From Pseudocitrobacter cyperus (lineage in GTDB: Bacteria; Pseudomonadota; Gammaproteobacteria; Enterobacterales; Enterobacteriaceae), in assembly GCF_039889165.1 (NCBI RefSeq), contig NZ_JAYMYY010000004.1, forward strand, positions 124,001 to 188,000: a stretch of DNA of 64,000 bases. Direction: 5' to 3'. Positions within the stretch are counted from its first letter, which is position 1; each line of letters begins with the position of its first letter. Under the pieces are notes generated by a model that saw only the letters and a program-made list of their open reading frames with translations, was not told the DNA's origin and did no database searches. Position numbers and translations under genes: made by a program. Positions 54,272-63,154 of the stretch are shown piece by piece.

Positions 54272-55449
54272 ACGTCTTTTACCCGCATCAGACAGATGCT
54301 GGTGATGACGCACATCACCAGCGCAATCCAGAACACCGCATGATAGTTCCAGATTTCCGCGACAACCCCGGCCATCGAGCCTGCGATGATCCAGCCAACG
54401 CGCGTGGTATTGGTATAGAGCGTGGTCGCAGAACCCGCCTGGCCTGGCATCAGATCCTGGAAATAGAGCATGCCAATGCCCGCGAGGATGCCGATATAGA
54501 TGGCATTCAGCAACTGTAAGCCCAGTAGCAGTGCTGGCGTATGTACCGTCAGCATACCCACGTAGAACAGCAGCCCGCTGACTGCCGCGATGCGCATTAA
54601 GAAGCGTTTCCCGAAGCGCTTAGCGTAGTATCCGGCAATCAGCATGGTGGGGATTTCCAGCCCTGCCGCTGTGCCCATCATCACCCCGGCCAGTTTTTCC
54701 GGCAGATGCAGTTCATCAATAATAAACAGCGGCATATTAATGATATACAGGCTGTTGGTGCCCCACATCAGCGTACAGATGGTGAATAACAACAGCGCAT
54801 CGCGACGGTTGGTTCTCGGGGCTTCGATATGCCCGCCCGTGGCGCCTTTACCTTTATGCATGCTCGGCAGTAAAAACCACACGATGATCCCGCAGACGAT
54901 AAAAGCCATCGCTGCGCTGAGATACATCACCGTAAAGCCAAAGCCCATTGCCAGCGCATAGGCCAGCGGCGGCCCGATAACCCAGGCCAGAGAGACCTGG
55001 GCACGTAAGATTGAGCTGAACATCACCGCTTCGCGACCCGTTTTATCAGCATGTTCACGCGCAAGGGCAAACATTTGCGGGTTAGCGGTCGAGCCAAAGC
55101 TGCTCAGGAAGACGCCGACAAACAGCAGAATAAAGTAGTTGCGGTTCCACGCAAACAGAACGCAGGCGAGCACACCCAGCAGGCAGCAAACGACAATCAG
55201 GCTTTTACGATCGCCTTTTCGGTCGGAGCGACCCGCGAGAAACTGGCTTACCAGGATGCCGATGACTGCGCTACCGGTAAAGAAGAAACCTACCATCGCC
55301 GGGCGGGCGTGGACTTCATTGGTCAGAAACAGACTCAGGGTCGGCGTTTGCAGCGCGCCGGCAATGCCGGTCAAAAACGCAACAATCAAAAACGACGACG
55401 AGGTGAGATCAAACGAACGTCGGGGAGCGGCGGCGGAACTGTTTTGCAT
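54268..55449 (-). CDS. setB: SetB, sugar efflux transporter
   Basis: A 12-segment major facilitator of the SET family that exports lactose, glucose and related sugars, 393 residues, equal to E. coli SetB. The inter-segment motif SQFLAGRSDRKGDRK (about 68-82) and the block NPQMFALAREHAD are typical. It is divergent from fruB. In E. coli its other neighbour is yeiW; here the secretion operon lies between. Confidence 0.94.
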   Translation of the reverse strand: MQNSSAAAPRRSFDLTSSSFLIVAFLTGIAGALQTPTLSLFLTNEVHARPAMVGFFFTGSAVIGILVSQFLAGRSDRKGDRKSLIVVCCLLGVLACVLFAWNRNYFILLFVGVFLSSFGSTANPQMFALAREHADKTGREAVMFSSILRAQVSLAWVIGPPLAYALAMGFGFTVMYLSAAMAFIVCGIIVWFLLPSMHKGKGATGGHIEAPRTNRRDALLLFTICTLMWGTNSLYIINMPLFIIDELHLPEKLAGVMMGTAAGLEIPTMLIAGYYAKRFGKRFLMRIAAVSGLLFYVGMLTVHTPALLLGLQLLNAIYIGILAGIGMLYFQDLMPGQAGSATTLYTNTTRVGWIIAGSMAGVVAEIWNYHAVFWIALVMCVITSICLMRVKDV

Positions 55450-55722
55450 ATCTCTTTATCGCTGGGGTGACAGGAGGCGGGAGTTTACGTCGTGACTCAG
55501 AAAATGAACAGTCATCTATATCAAATACCGCACAGAAAAATTAAAAAGGTTTTTCAAAATAATTCTCACTTAAGCTGAAGGTGTGCTGACGTACTGGCAT
55601 GGTTCGGTTTTTGGCATCAGCAGTTGTGGTAATAATGCTAATAAAATGTGCTGTAGATCTAAATTTACGCATCAGAAAATCAACTTCCCTTGCAGGTTGG
55701 TTAAGAAAGGGACAGACTCCAT

Positions 55723-55734
55723 TGAAACGTTTCA
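55723..55734. promoter_or_regulatory. Cra (FruR) operator 1 of fruBKA
   Basis: TGAAACGTTTCA is a perfect palindrome equal to the Cra operator consensus, about 90 bases upstream of fruB. Cra represses here until fructose 1-phosphate releases it. Confidence 0.9.
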
Positions 55735-55789
55735 GCGTCATCTGACCATTTTTGCAGGAGCAGGATGGCGCATTTTTTCTCATGTTAGC

Positions 55790-55801
55790 TGAAACGATTC
55801 A
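55790..55801. promoter_or_regulatory. Cra (FruR) operator 2 of fruBKA
   Basis: TGAAACGATTCA, one base from the palindromic Cra consensus, lies 21 bases upstream of the fruB start. The pair of sites matches the two-operator plan of the E. coli fru operon. Confidence 0.9.
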
Positions 55802-55822
55802 ATTCAGCAGGAGAGGAGAACT

Positions 55823-56953
55823 ATGTTCCAGTTATCTGTTCAGGATATCCATCCCGGCCAGCAGGCCGCGGATAAAGAAGACGCCATTCGTCAGGTGGCA
55901 TCAGCGCTGGTGAGCGCGGGCAACGTCGCGGAAGGTTACGTCGCCGGGATGCTGGCGCGCGAGCAACAAACATCCACCTTTTTAGGCAATGGTATCGCCA
56001 TTCCACATGGCACGACCGACACGCGTGACCAGGTGCTGAAAACCGGCGTTCAGGTCTATCAATTTCCACAGGGCGTCACCTGGGGAGAAGGGCAGACGGC
56101 TTATGTCGCTATCGGCATTGCCGCCAGCTCTGACGAACACCTCGGCCTGCTGCGTCAACTGACGCACGTGCTGAGCGATGACTCGGTTGCTGAACAACTG
56201 AAAAGCGCCGCCAGCGCGGAAGAACTGCGCGCCCTGCTGATGGGTGAAAAGCAGAGCGAATCGCTGAAGCTTGATAACGACACGCTATCGCTGGATGTTG
56301 CGGCTAACGATCTGGTGACGTTGCAGGCTTTAAACGCTGCGCGTCTGAAGGAAGCCGGAGCGGTTGATACAACGTTTGTCGCGCATGCCATCAATGAACA
56401 ACCGCTGAATCTGGGCCAGGGCATTTGGCTGAGCGACGGCGTGAACGGCAACCTGCGCAGCGCCGTGGCTGTTAGCCGCGCCACTAAACCATTTACCGTT
56501 GGCGAAGCCTCGGCAGCGGTACTGATTACCGTCGCCATGGCCGACGACCAACCCACGGCGGTGCTTAGTCGACTGAGCAACCTGCTGCTGGAAAATAAAG
56601 CTGAACGTCTGCTGAAAGCGGATGCCGCCACCGTGCTGGCGCTGCTGACCAGCGATGATGCCGCAGCGGAAGACGTATTAAGCGAAGAATTTGTGGTGCG
56701 CAACGAGCATGGGCTGCATGCGCGTCCGGGCACCATGTTAGTCAATACAATCAAACAGTTCAGCAGTGATATCACCGTCACCAACCTTGATGGCAGCGGT
56801 AAACCGGCGAACGGTCGCAGTCTGATGAAAGTGGTTGCACTGGGTGTGAAGAAAGGCCATCGCCTGCGCTTCACCGCTCAGGGCGACGATGCCCGTCAGG
56901 CACTGGACGCAATAGGAGAGGCGATTGCCTCTGGCCTCGGGGAGGGCGCATAA
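55823..56953 (+). CDS. fruB: FruB, fructose PTS diphosphoryl transfer protein (EIIA-FPr)
   Basis: FruB takes phosphate from PEP via enzyme I and hands it to FruA. The 376 residues equal the E. coli protein. The N-terminal EIIA domain has His62 (IPHGTTD), a central modulatory domain spans about 150-280, and the C-terminal HPr-like domain has His299 (NEHGLHARPG). First gene of fruBKA; its stop abuts the fruK start. Confidence 0.96.
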   Translation: MFQLSVQDIHPGQQAADKEDAIRQVASALVSAGNVAEGYVAGMLAREQQTSTFLGNGIAIPHGTTDTRDQVLKTGVQVYQFPQGVTWGEGQTAYVAIGIAASSDEHLGLLRQLTHVLSDDSVAEQLKSAASAEELRALLMGEKQSESLKLDNDTLSLDVAANDLVTLQALNAARLKEAGAVDTTFVAHAINEQPLNLGQGIWLSDGVNGNLRSAVAVSRATKPFTVGEASAAVLITVAMADDQPTAVLSRLSNLLLENKAERLLKADAATVLALLTSDDAAAEDVLSEEFVVRNEHGLHARPGTMLVNTIKQFSSDITVTNLDGSGKPANGRSLMKVVALGVKKGHRLRFTAQGDDARQALDAIGEAIASGLGEGA

Positions 56954-57892
56954 ATGAGCAGACGCGTTGCAACTATCACACTGAATCCTGCCTATGATCT
57001 GGTGGGGTTCACGCCGGAGATCGAACGTGGCGAAGTTAACCTGGTTCGCACTACCGGCCTGCATGCCGCAGGAAAAGGGATTAACGTCGCGAAAGTGCTG
57101 AAGGATCTGGGCATTGACGTCACCGTCGGCGGTTTCCTCGGCAAAGATAATCAGGATGGTTTTCAGCAACTGTTCAGCGAACTGGGCATTGCTAACCGTT
57201 TTCAGGTGGTGCAGGGGCGTACCCGCATCAACGTTAAGCTGACTGAAAAAGACGGGGAAGTCACCGACTTTAACTTCTCCGGTTTTGACGTCACAGCCGC
57301 CGACTGGGAACGTTTTGTTAACGACTCCCTGAGCTGGCTGGGCCAGTTTGACATGGTTTGCGTCAGCGGCAGTTTACCCGCAGGCGTTAGCCCCGAAGCC
57401 TTTACCGACTGGATGACGCGCCTGCGCAGTCAATGCCCGTGCATCATTTTCGACAGTAGCCGTGAAGCGCTGGTGGCGGGCCTGAAGGCCGCGCCGTGGC
57501 TGGTGAAACCAAACCGTCGCGAGCTGGAGATCTGGGCTGGTCGTAAACTGCCGGAAATGAAAGATGTGATTGAGGCCGCCCACGCACTGCGTGAGCAGGG
57601 CATCGCTCATGTGGTTATCTCGCTCGGCGCGGAAGGCGCGCTGTGGGTGAATGCTTCTGGTGAATGGATTGCGAAACCGCCGTCAGTGGACGTGGTCAGC
57701 ACCGTGGGGGCGGGGGATTCTATGGTCGGCGGCCTGATTTACGGCCTGCTGATGCGTGAATCCAGCGAACATACACTGCGTCTGGCGACAGCGGTGGCGG
57801 CACTGGCAGTTAGCCAGAGCAACGTCGGCATCACCGACCGCACCCAACTGGCGGCCATGATGGCGCGCGTCGATTTACAACCTTTCAATTAA
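56954..57892 (+). CDS. fruK: FruK, 1-phosphofructokinase
   Basis: FruK phosphorylates fructose 1-phosphate, the product of FruA, to fructose 1,6-bisphosphate. It is a 312-residue PfkB-family kinase: the N-terminal block GKGINVAKVLKDLG (about 37-50) and the C-terminal GAGDSMVGG (about 253-261) with the catalytic Asp. It begins directly after the fruB stop. Confidence 0.96.
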   Translation: MSRRVATITLNPAYDLVGFTPEIERGEVNLVRTTGLHAAGKGINVAKVLKDLGIDVTVGGFLGKDNQDGFQQLFSELGIANRFQVVQGRTRINVKLTEKDGEVTDFNFSGFDVTAADWERFVNDSLSWLGQFDMVCVSGSLPAGVSPEAFTDWMTRLRSQCPCIIFDSSREALVAGLKAAPWLVKPNRRELEIWAGRKLPEMKDVIEAAHALREQGIAHVVISLGAEGALWVNASGEWIAKPPSVDVVSTVGAGDSMVGGLIYGLLMRESSEHTLRLATAVAALAVSQSNVGITDRTQLAAMMARVDLQPFN

Positions 57893-57908
57893 CAGCAGGA
57901 GAGACATC

Positions 57909-59594
57909 ATGAGAACGTTGCTGATTATTGATGCCGGACTCGGACAGGCTCGCGCCTATATGGCGAAAACCCTGCTGGGCGCGGCAGCGCAAAAAGCAAA
58001 GCTTGAACTGATTGATAACCCTAACGATGCGGAACTGGTGATTGTGCTGGGTTCATCCCTTCCGGCAGATAACGCGCTGGCAGGGAAAAAGGTTTATCTC
58101 GGCGATATCAACCGTGCGGTATCCCACCCGGAACTGTTCCTTAGTGAAGCGAAAGGCCATGCGGTGCCTTACGAAGCGCCAGCCATTGCGGCACCGACGA
58201 CCTCTGGCGCGGTAAAACGCATCGTGGCGGTCACAGCGTGCCCGACCGGCGTCGCACACACCTTTATGGCTGCGGAAGCAATTGAAACTGAAGCCAAAAA
58301 ACGCGGTATGTGGGTGAAGGTTGAAACCCGCGGCTCAGTAGGCGCAGGCAATGCCATTACGCCGGAAGAAGTTGAGCAAGCCGATTTGGTTATCGTGGCG
58401 GCAGATATCGAAGTGGATCTGGCGAAGTTCGCCGGTAAACCGATGTACCGCACCTCTACCGGCCTGGCGTTGAAAAAAACGGCGCAGGAGTTCGATAAAG
58501 CACAGGCGGAAGCTAAACCTTATCAACCCGCGGGGCAGACTCAGGCTGCGAACGGTGCGAAGAAAGAGGGCGGTGGTGCATATCGTCACCTGCTGACCGG
58601 CGTGTCTTATATGCTGCCGATGGTGGTTGCGGGCGGTCTGTGTATCGCACTCTCTTTTGCCTTTGGTATCAAAGCATTCGAAGTGCCAGACACGCTGGCA
58701 GCCGCGCTGATGCAAATTGGTGGGGGGTCAGCTTTTGCCCTGATGGTGCCGGTACTGGCGGGCTTTATTGCCTTCTCCATTGCTGACCGTCCTGGCCTGA
58801 CGCCAGGTTTGATTGGCGGTATGCTGGCGGTGAGCACCGGCTCCGGCTTCATAGGCGGTATTATCGCGGGCTTCCTCGCCGGTTATGTGGCGAAAGCCAT
58901 CAGCACGAAGCTGAAACTGCCGCCGAGCATGGAAGCGCTGAAACCTATCCTGATCATTCCTCTGATTTCCAGCCTGATTGTTGGCCTGGCGATGATTTAC
59001 CTGATTGGTAAACCGGTAGCCGGTATTCTGGCGGGTCTGACTCACTGGTTGCAAACCATGGGGACGGCGAATGCTGTTCTGCTGGGCGCAATCCTCGGCG
59101 GTATGATGTGTACCGACATGGGTGGGCCGGTGAATAAAGCGGCTTATGCATTCGGTGTGGGTCTGCTCAGTACGCAAACCTATGCGCCGATGGCGGCCAT
59201 TATGGCGGCAGGCATGGTGCCACCGTTAGCGATGGGCGTTGCGACGCTGGTTGCGCGTAATAAGTTCGACAAAGGTCAACGTGAAGGGGGTAAAGCAGCG
59301 CTGGTTCTGGGGTTGTGCTTCATCTCTGAAGGGGCGATTCCTTTCGCGGCACGTGACCCGATGCGCGTTCTGCCATGCTGTATCGTCGGCGGCGCAATCA
59401 CCGGTGCTATCTCCATGGCGGTGGGCGCGAAGCTGATGGCGCCGCACGGTGGTCTGTTTGTCCTGCTGATCCCTGGAGCGATTACTCCGGTACTGGGTTA
59501 TCTGCTGGCGATTGTTGCCGGTACGCTGGTGGCCGGGCTCTCCTACGCGGTGCTGAAACGCGCTGATGTGGAAGCGGTGGCGAAAGCGGCGTAA
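57909..59594 (+). CDS. fruA: FruA, fructose PTS permease (EIIB'BC)
   Basis: FruA imports fructose and phosphorylates it at C1. The 561 residues hold a duplicated, inactive EIIB' domain (about 1-95), an active EIIB with phosphoacceptor Cys111 in TACPTGVAHTF, a linker (about 200-225) and a multi-span EIIC domain (about 230-555; SEGAIPFAARDP). Last gene of fruBKA. Confidence 0.96.
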   Translation: MRTLLIIDAGLGQARAYMAKTLLGAAAQKAKLELIDNPNDAELVIVLGSSLPADNALAGKKVYLGDINRAVSHPELFLSEAKGHAVPYEAPAIAAPTTSGAVKRIVAVTACPTGVAHTFMAAEAIETEAKKRGMWVKVETRGSVGAGNAITPEEVEQADLVIVAADIEVDLAKFAGKPMYRTSTGLALKKTAQEFDKAQAEAKPYQPAGQTQAANGAKKEGGGAYRHLLTGVSYMLPMVVAGGLCIALSFAFGIKAFEVPDTLAAALMQIGGGSAFALMVPVLAGFIAFSIADRPGLTPGLIGGMLAVSTGSGFIGGIIAGFLAGYVAKAISTKLKLPPSMEALKPILIIPLISSLIVGLAMIYLIGKPVAGILAGLTHWLQTMGTANAVLLGAILGGMMCTDMGGPVNKAAYAFGVGLLSTQTYAPMAAIMAAGMVPPLAMGVATLVARNKFDKGQREGGKAALVLGLCFISEGAIPFAARDPMRVLPCCIVGGAITGAISMAVGAKLMAPHGGLFVLLIPGAITPVLGYLLAIVAGTLVAGLSYAVLKRADVEAVAKAA

Positions 59595-59611
59595 GGTTTT
59601 ATCTTCTTGTT

Positions 59612-59642
59612 AAAAAGGGCGGAGATTATCTTCGCCCTTTTT
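59612..59642 (+). terminator. fruBKA terminator
   Basis: The stem AAAAAGGGCGGAGA / TCTTCGCCCTTTTT (one bulge) lies 17 bases after the fruA stop. Confidence 0.9.
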
Positions 59643-59806
59643 CATGCCTCAAATAATTGTGTCCTTAATCCCATTTTTTCTACTGCAAAACGCATATTGC
59701 TAATATATTTGTGATTCACTTCATATCTCTTCCATAACGCTTCTGTTGCTAGCTTTACTTTGCATTCATACCTGGCCAGGATAAACACATGTTCGATAGT
59801 GAACAT
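59642..59806 (-). CDS. Possible 54-residue ORF between fruA and psuK
   Basis: An open frame on the minus strand starts at an ATG inside the 59,782-59,813 inverted repeat and ends at the fruA terminator (MFTIEHVFILARYECKV...). I recognise no family. Its AT-rich base use differs from its neighbours. It has no convincing Shine-Dalgarno. It may well be chance, and is listed because the gap is otherwise empty. Confidence 0.15.
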   Translation of the reverse strand: MFTIEHVFILARYECKVKLATEALWKRYEVNHKYISNMRFAVEKMGLRTQLFEA

Positions 59807-59813
59807 GTGTTTA
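59782..59813. promoter_or_regulatory. 13-bp perfect inverted repeat upstream of psuK
   Basis: TAAACACATGTTC-GATAGT-GAACATGTGTTTA is perfect over 13 base pairs per arm. It lies 68-99 bases upstream of psuK and is a strong operator candidate for the pseudouridine genes. The locally encoded CRP/FNR-type regulator YeiL is a candidate binder. Confidence 0.6.
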
Positions 59814-59880
59814 ATGAATGTGTTTTGTGGCGTTAATAACGATCTCTGTATCAAAGGACAATTATGTTCGGGGGCGTTCT

Positions 59881-60822
59881 ATGCTTGAAGAAAATTATAT
59901 TGTCACTATTGGCTCTGCGAACATGGATGTCGCTGGTTATTCGCATGGTCAATTGAATTACGCTGATTCAAATCCCGGTAAAATAAAATTTACGCCCGGC
60001 GGCGTAGGCCGAAATATTGCACATAATATTGCGCTTCTGGGTAAATCATCCTGGCTGCTAACCGCCGTGGGCGATGATTTTTATGGTCAGTCGTTGCTGA
60101 TGCAAACCGCGTCGGCAGGGGTGCAGGTTGATAAATGTTTGACCGTTCCGGACGGAAGTACCTCCAGCTATCTTTCACTGCTGGATAATACCGGGGAAAT
60201 GCTGGTTGCCATTAACGATATGGCGATTTCTGAGTCAATCACGCCGGGCTTTCTGGCCCAACACGCTGAGTTTATTCGCCGGGCGAGTGTTGTTGTCGTT
60301 GACTGTAATCTCAGTGCCATGGCGCTTGCGTGGGTCATGGAAAATTGCGGCGATATCCCCGTTTTTGTTGACCCGGTCTCCGCATGGAAGTGCAGCAAGA
60401 TCCGCGACTGGTTAGGACGCATTCATACTTTAAAGCCTAACAGGATTGAAGCCGAAACGCTCAGTGGCATAGCGCTTGTTTCCCGTGATGACGTCGTTCC
60501 GGTCGCTGCCTGGTTCCATCAGCAAGGGCTTAAACGTCTGGTGTTGAGTATGGGGGGCGATGGCGTCTATTTCAGCGATATCAACGGCGAGCAGGGCTGG
60601 TCTGCGCCGTTAAAAACTCAGGTCATGAATGTGACTGGCGCCGGTGACGCCATGATGGCAGGGCTGGCCGTTTGTTGGGGTGATGCGCTTTCGTTGCAGG
60701 AATCTGTCCGTTTTGCTCAGGGATGCGCCTCAATGGCGCTCTCGTCAGAATATACCAATAACCCCGAATTATCTTTTGCTAACGTATTAACTTTAGTGGA
60801 GAAAGCAGAATGTCTGAATTAA
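59881..60822 (+). CDS. psuK: PsuK, pseudouridine kinase
   Basis: PsuK phosphorylates pseudouridine to its 5'-phosphate. The 313 residues equal E. coli PsuK and show PfkB-family marks: IGSANMDVAGYS at the start, TPGGVGRNIAHN (about 38-49), and the catalytic GAGDAMMAG (about 256-264). The ATG at 59881 was chosen over 21 upstream codons because it gives the family start and has a GGGGG Shine-Dalgarno. It overlaps psuG by 13 bases. Confidence 0.95.
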   Translation: MLEENYIVTIGSANMDVAGYSHGQLNYADSNPGKIKFTPGGVGRNIAHNIALLGKSSWLLTAVGDDFYGQSLLMQTASAGVQVDKCLTVPDGSTSSYLSLLDNTGEMLVAINDMAISESITPGFLAQHAEFIRRASVVVVDCNLSAMALAWVMENCGDIPVFVDPVSAWKCSKIRDWLGRIHTLKPNRIEAETLSGIALVSRDDVVPVAAWFHQQGLKRLVLSMGGDGVYFSDINGEQGWSAPLKTQVMNVTGAGDAMMAGLAVCWGDALSLQESVRFAQGCASMALSSEYTNNPELSFANVLTLVEKAECLN

Positions 60823-61745
60823 AAATAGCAGCACATCTATTACAGGTTTCACCCGAGGTTCAGCAGGCAATTAATGATAAAAAACCTGTTGTAGCACTTG
60901 AGTCGACAATTATTTCTCATGGAATGCCTTTTCCACAAAATGCGCAAACGGCTATTGAAGTAGAAGAGACGATTCGTAAACATGGTGCCATTCCTGCCAC
61001 GATAGCCATTATTGGTGGTGTCATGAAAGTGGGGTTAAGCCCGCAGGAAATAGAATTGTTAGGACGTGAAGGACATAATGTCACGAAAGTCAGTCGTCGC
61101 GATCTCCCCTTTGTTGTTGCCGCCGGAAAAAATGGTGCAACGACGGTCGCTTCCACCATGATTATTGCGGCACTTGCCGGAATTAAAGTCTTTGCAACCG
61201 GGGGAATTGGTGGTGTCCATCGCGGTGCGGAGCAGACCTTTGATATTTCGGCCGATTTACAGGAGCTGGCGCATACCAATGTGGCGGTCGTTTGTGCGGG
61301 GGCAAAATCCATTCTCGATCTCGGGTTAACGACGGAATATCTTGAAACCTTCGGCGTGCCGCTAATTGGTTATCAAACGAAATCACTCCCCGCCTTTTTC
61401 TGTCGTACCAGCCCATTCGAAGTGAGTATTCAGCTCGATACGCCTGAGCAGATCGCGCGCGCCATGGCGGTGAAATGGCAGACCGGGCTTAACGGCGGCC
61501 TGGTGGTGGCAAATCCGATCCCTCAGGCGTTCGCGATGCCGGAAGAACAGATCAACTCGGCTATCGATCGCGCGGTAGCTGAAGCTGTTCAGCAAGGGAT
61601 TGTCGGTAAAGAGAGTACCCCGTTCCTGCTGGCGCGCGTGGCGGAACTGACCGGCGGCGATAGCCTGAAGTCGAATATTCAACTGGTATTCAACAACGCC
61701 ATTCTGGCCTGCGAAATCGCGAAGGAGTATCAACGCCTGGCCTAA
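60810..61745 (+). CDS. psuG: PsuG, pseudouridine-5'-phosphate glycosidase
   Basis: PsuG splits pseudouridine 5'-phosphate into uracil and ribose 5-phosphate by breaking the C-C glycosidic bond. The 311 residues carry the IndA/PsuG family blocks ALESTIISHGMPFPQN (about 29-44), TGGIGGVHRGAE (about 130-141), and PALFCR-like SLPAFFCRTSPF. Start overlaps psuK, showing coupled translation of the two successive enzymes. Confidence 0.96.
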   Translation: MSELKIAAHLLQVSPEVQQAINDKKPVVALESTIISHGMPFPQNAQTAIEVEETIRKHGAIPATIAIIGGVMKVGLSPQEIELLGREGHNVTKVSRRDLPFVVAAGKNGATTVASTMIIAALAGIKVFATGGIGGVHRGAEQTFDISADLQELAHTNVAVVCAGAKSILDLGLTTEYLETFGVPLIGYQTKSLPAFFCRTSPFEVSIQLDTPEQIARAMAVKWQTGLNGGLVVANPIPQAFAMPEEQINSAIDRAVAEAVQQGIVGKESTPFLLARVAELTGGDSLKSNIQLVFNNAILACEIAKEYQRLA

Positions 61746-61795
61746 CGCCTGCGCGGGCAGCGTGCTGTCGCCCGTGTCTCTGTCATCGTGAAAAT

Positions 61796-61809
61796 CTGGC
61801 ATATGCCAG
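61796..61809 (+). terminator. Hairpin with A/T flanks between psuG and psuT
   Basis: CTGGCATATGCCAG is a perfect 14-base palindrome flanked by AAAAT and GTTTT. It resembles a short attenuator or a regulatory dyad in the 91-base gap before psuT. Confidence 0.4.
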
Positions 61810-61836
61810 GTTTTCCGCCCGATAAGGATAGTCATT

Positions 61837-63087
61837 ATGGATATCATGAGAAGTATTCTGGGAATGGCGGTGTTACTGGTAATTGCTTTCCTGTTATCAG
61901 TTAACAAACGCGGCATCAGCATTCGTACCGTGGGGGCAGCGCTGGCGCTGCAAATCGCTATTGGCGGCATCATGCTCTATTTCCCACCCGGGAAATGGCT
62001 GGTAGAGCAGGCGGCAATGGGAGTGCATAAGGTGATGTCCTACAGCGATGCGGGCAGCGCCTTTATTTTCGGCTCGCTGGTGGGGCCAAAGATGGATGTA
62101 TTGTTTGATGGCGCAGGCTTCGTGTTCGCTTTTCGCGTGTTGCCCGCTATTATTTTCGTCACCGCCCTTATCAGCTTGCTGTACTACATCGGCGTGATGG
62201 GATTGCTCATCCGTATTCTCGGCGGCATTTTCCAGAAGGCGCTGAATATCAGCAAAGTGGAATCTTTTGTCGCGGTCACAACGATTTTCCTCGGTCAGAA
62301 TGAGATCCCGGCGATTGTGAAGCCGTTTATCGAGAAACTGAACCGCAACGAACTGTTTACCGCCATTTGTAGCGGTATGGCTTCGATTGCCGGGTCGATG
62401 TTGATCGGCTACGCCGGGATGGGGGTTCCTATTGACTATCTTCTGGCTGCGTCCTTAATGGCGATCCCCGGTGGCATACTTTTCGCCAGACTGATGAGCC
62501 CGGCGACGGAGGAGTCTCAGATAACCTTCGAGAATCTTTCCTTCTCTGAAACGCCGCCAAAAAGCATTATTGAAGCCGCTGCGAGCGGGGCAATGACCGG
62601 GCTGAAGATCGCCGCCGGTGTGGCGACAGTCGTGATGGCATTTGTGGCGATCATCGCGTTGCTGAACGGGATTATCGGGGGCGTTGGCGGGTGGTTTGGT
62701 TTTGAACATGCGTCACTTGAAGGCCTTTTCGGTTATGCGCTGGCGCCGCTGGCGTGGATTATGGGCGTTGACTGGAGCGATGCGACGCTTGCTGGTAGCC
62801 TGATTGGGCAGAAACTGGCAATCAACGAGTTTGTCGCCTATCTGAGTTTTTCACCCTACCTGCAAGCCGCAGGAACACTGGACGTAAAAACCATCGCCAT
62901 CATCTCGTTTGCCCTGTGTGGTTTTGCCAATTTCGGTTCAATTGGCGTCGTTGTCGGGGCATTTTCAGCGATTGCTCCCCAGCGGGCGCCGGAAATTGCG
63001 CAGTTAGGCGTGAGAGCACTCGCTGCGGCGACGCTCTCTAATTTGATGAGCGCAACGATTGCGGGATTCTTTATTGGATTAGCCTGA
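61837..63087 (+). CDS. psuT: PsuT (YeiM), nucleoside/pseudouridine transporter
   Basis: A concentrative nucleoside transporter (CNT/NupC family), 416 residues, proposed to import pseudouridine for PsuK and PsuG. The family motifs FVFAFRVLPAIIFVTALI (about 92), TIFLGQNEIPAIVKPF (about 148), and CGFANFGSIG (about 365) are present in a multi-span protein. The ATG at 61837 follows AAGGA; an ATG three codons later is possible. Confidence 0.94.
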   Translation: MDIMRSILGMAVLLVIAFLLSVNKRGISIRTVGAALALQIAIGGIMLYFPPGKWLVEQAAMGVHKVMSYSDAGSAFIFGSLVGPKMDVLFDGAGFVFAFRVLPAIIFVTALISLLYYIGVMGLLIRILGGIFQKALNISKVESFVAVTTIFLGQNEIPAIVKPFIEKLNRNELFTAICSGMASIAGSMLIGYAGMGVPIDYLLAASLMAIPGGILFARLMSPATEESQITFENLSFSETPPKSIIEAAASGAMTGLKIAAGVATVVMAFVAIIALLNGIIGGVGGWFGFEHASLEGLFGYALAPLAWIMGVDWSDATLAGSLIGQKLAINEFVAYLSFSPYLQAAGTLDVKTIAIISFALCGFANFGSIGVVVGAFSAIAPQRAPEIAQLGVRALAAATLSNLMSATIAGFFIGLA

Positions 63088-63096
63088 TGTCTCTGT

Positions 63097-63116
63097 GCGC
63101 CAGAGCGATCTGGCGC
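63097..63116. terminator. Hairpin between convergent psuT and yeiL
   Basis: GCGCCAGA-GCGA-TCTGGCGC is a perfect eight-base-pair stem nine bases after the psuT stop, with AT-rich sequence following. It probably ends psuT transcription. Confidence 0.65.
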
Positions 63117-63154
63117 TTAAATATTTACGCGTAAAATAACCACAAACATGTTTA

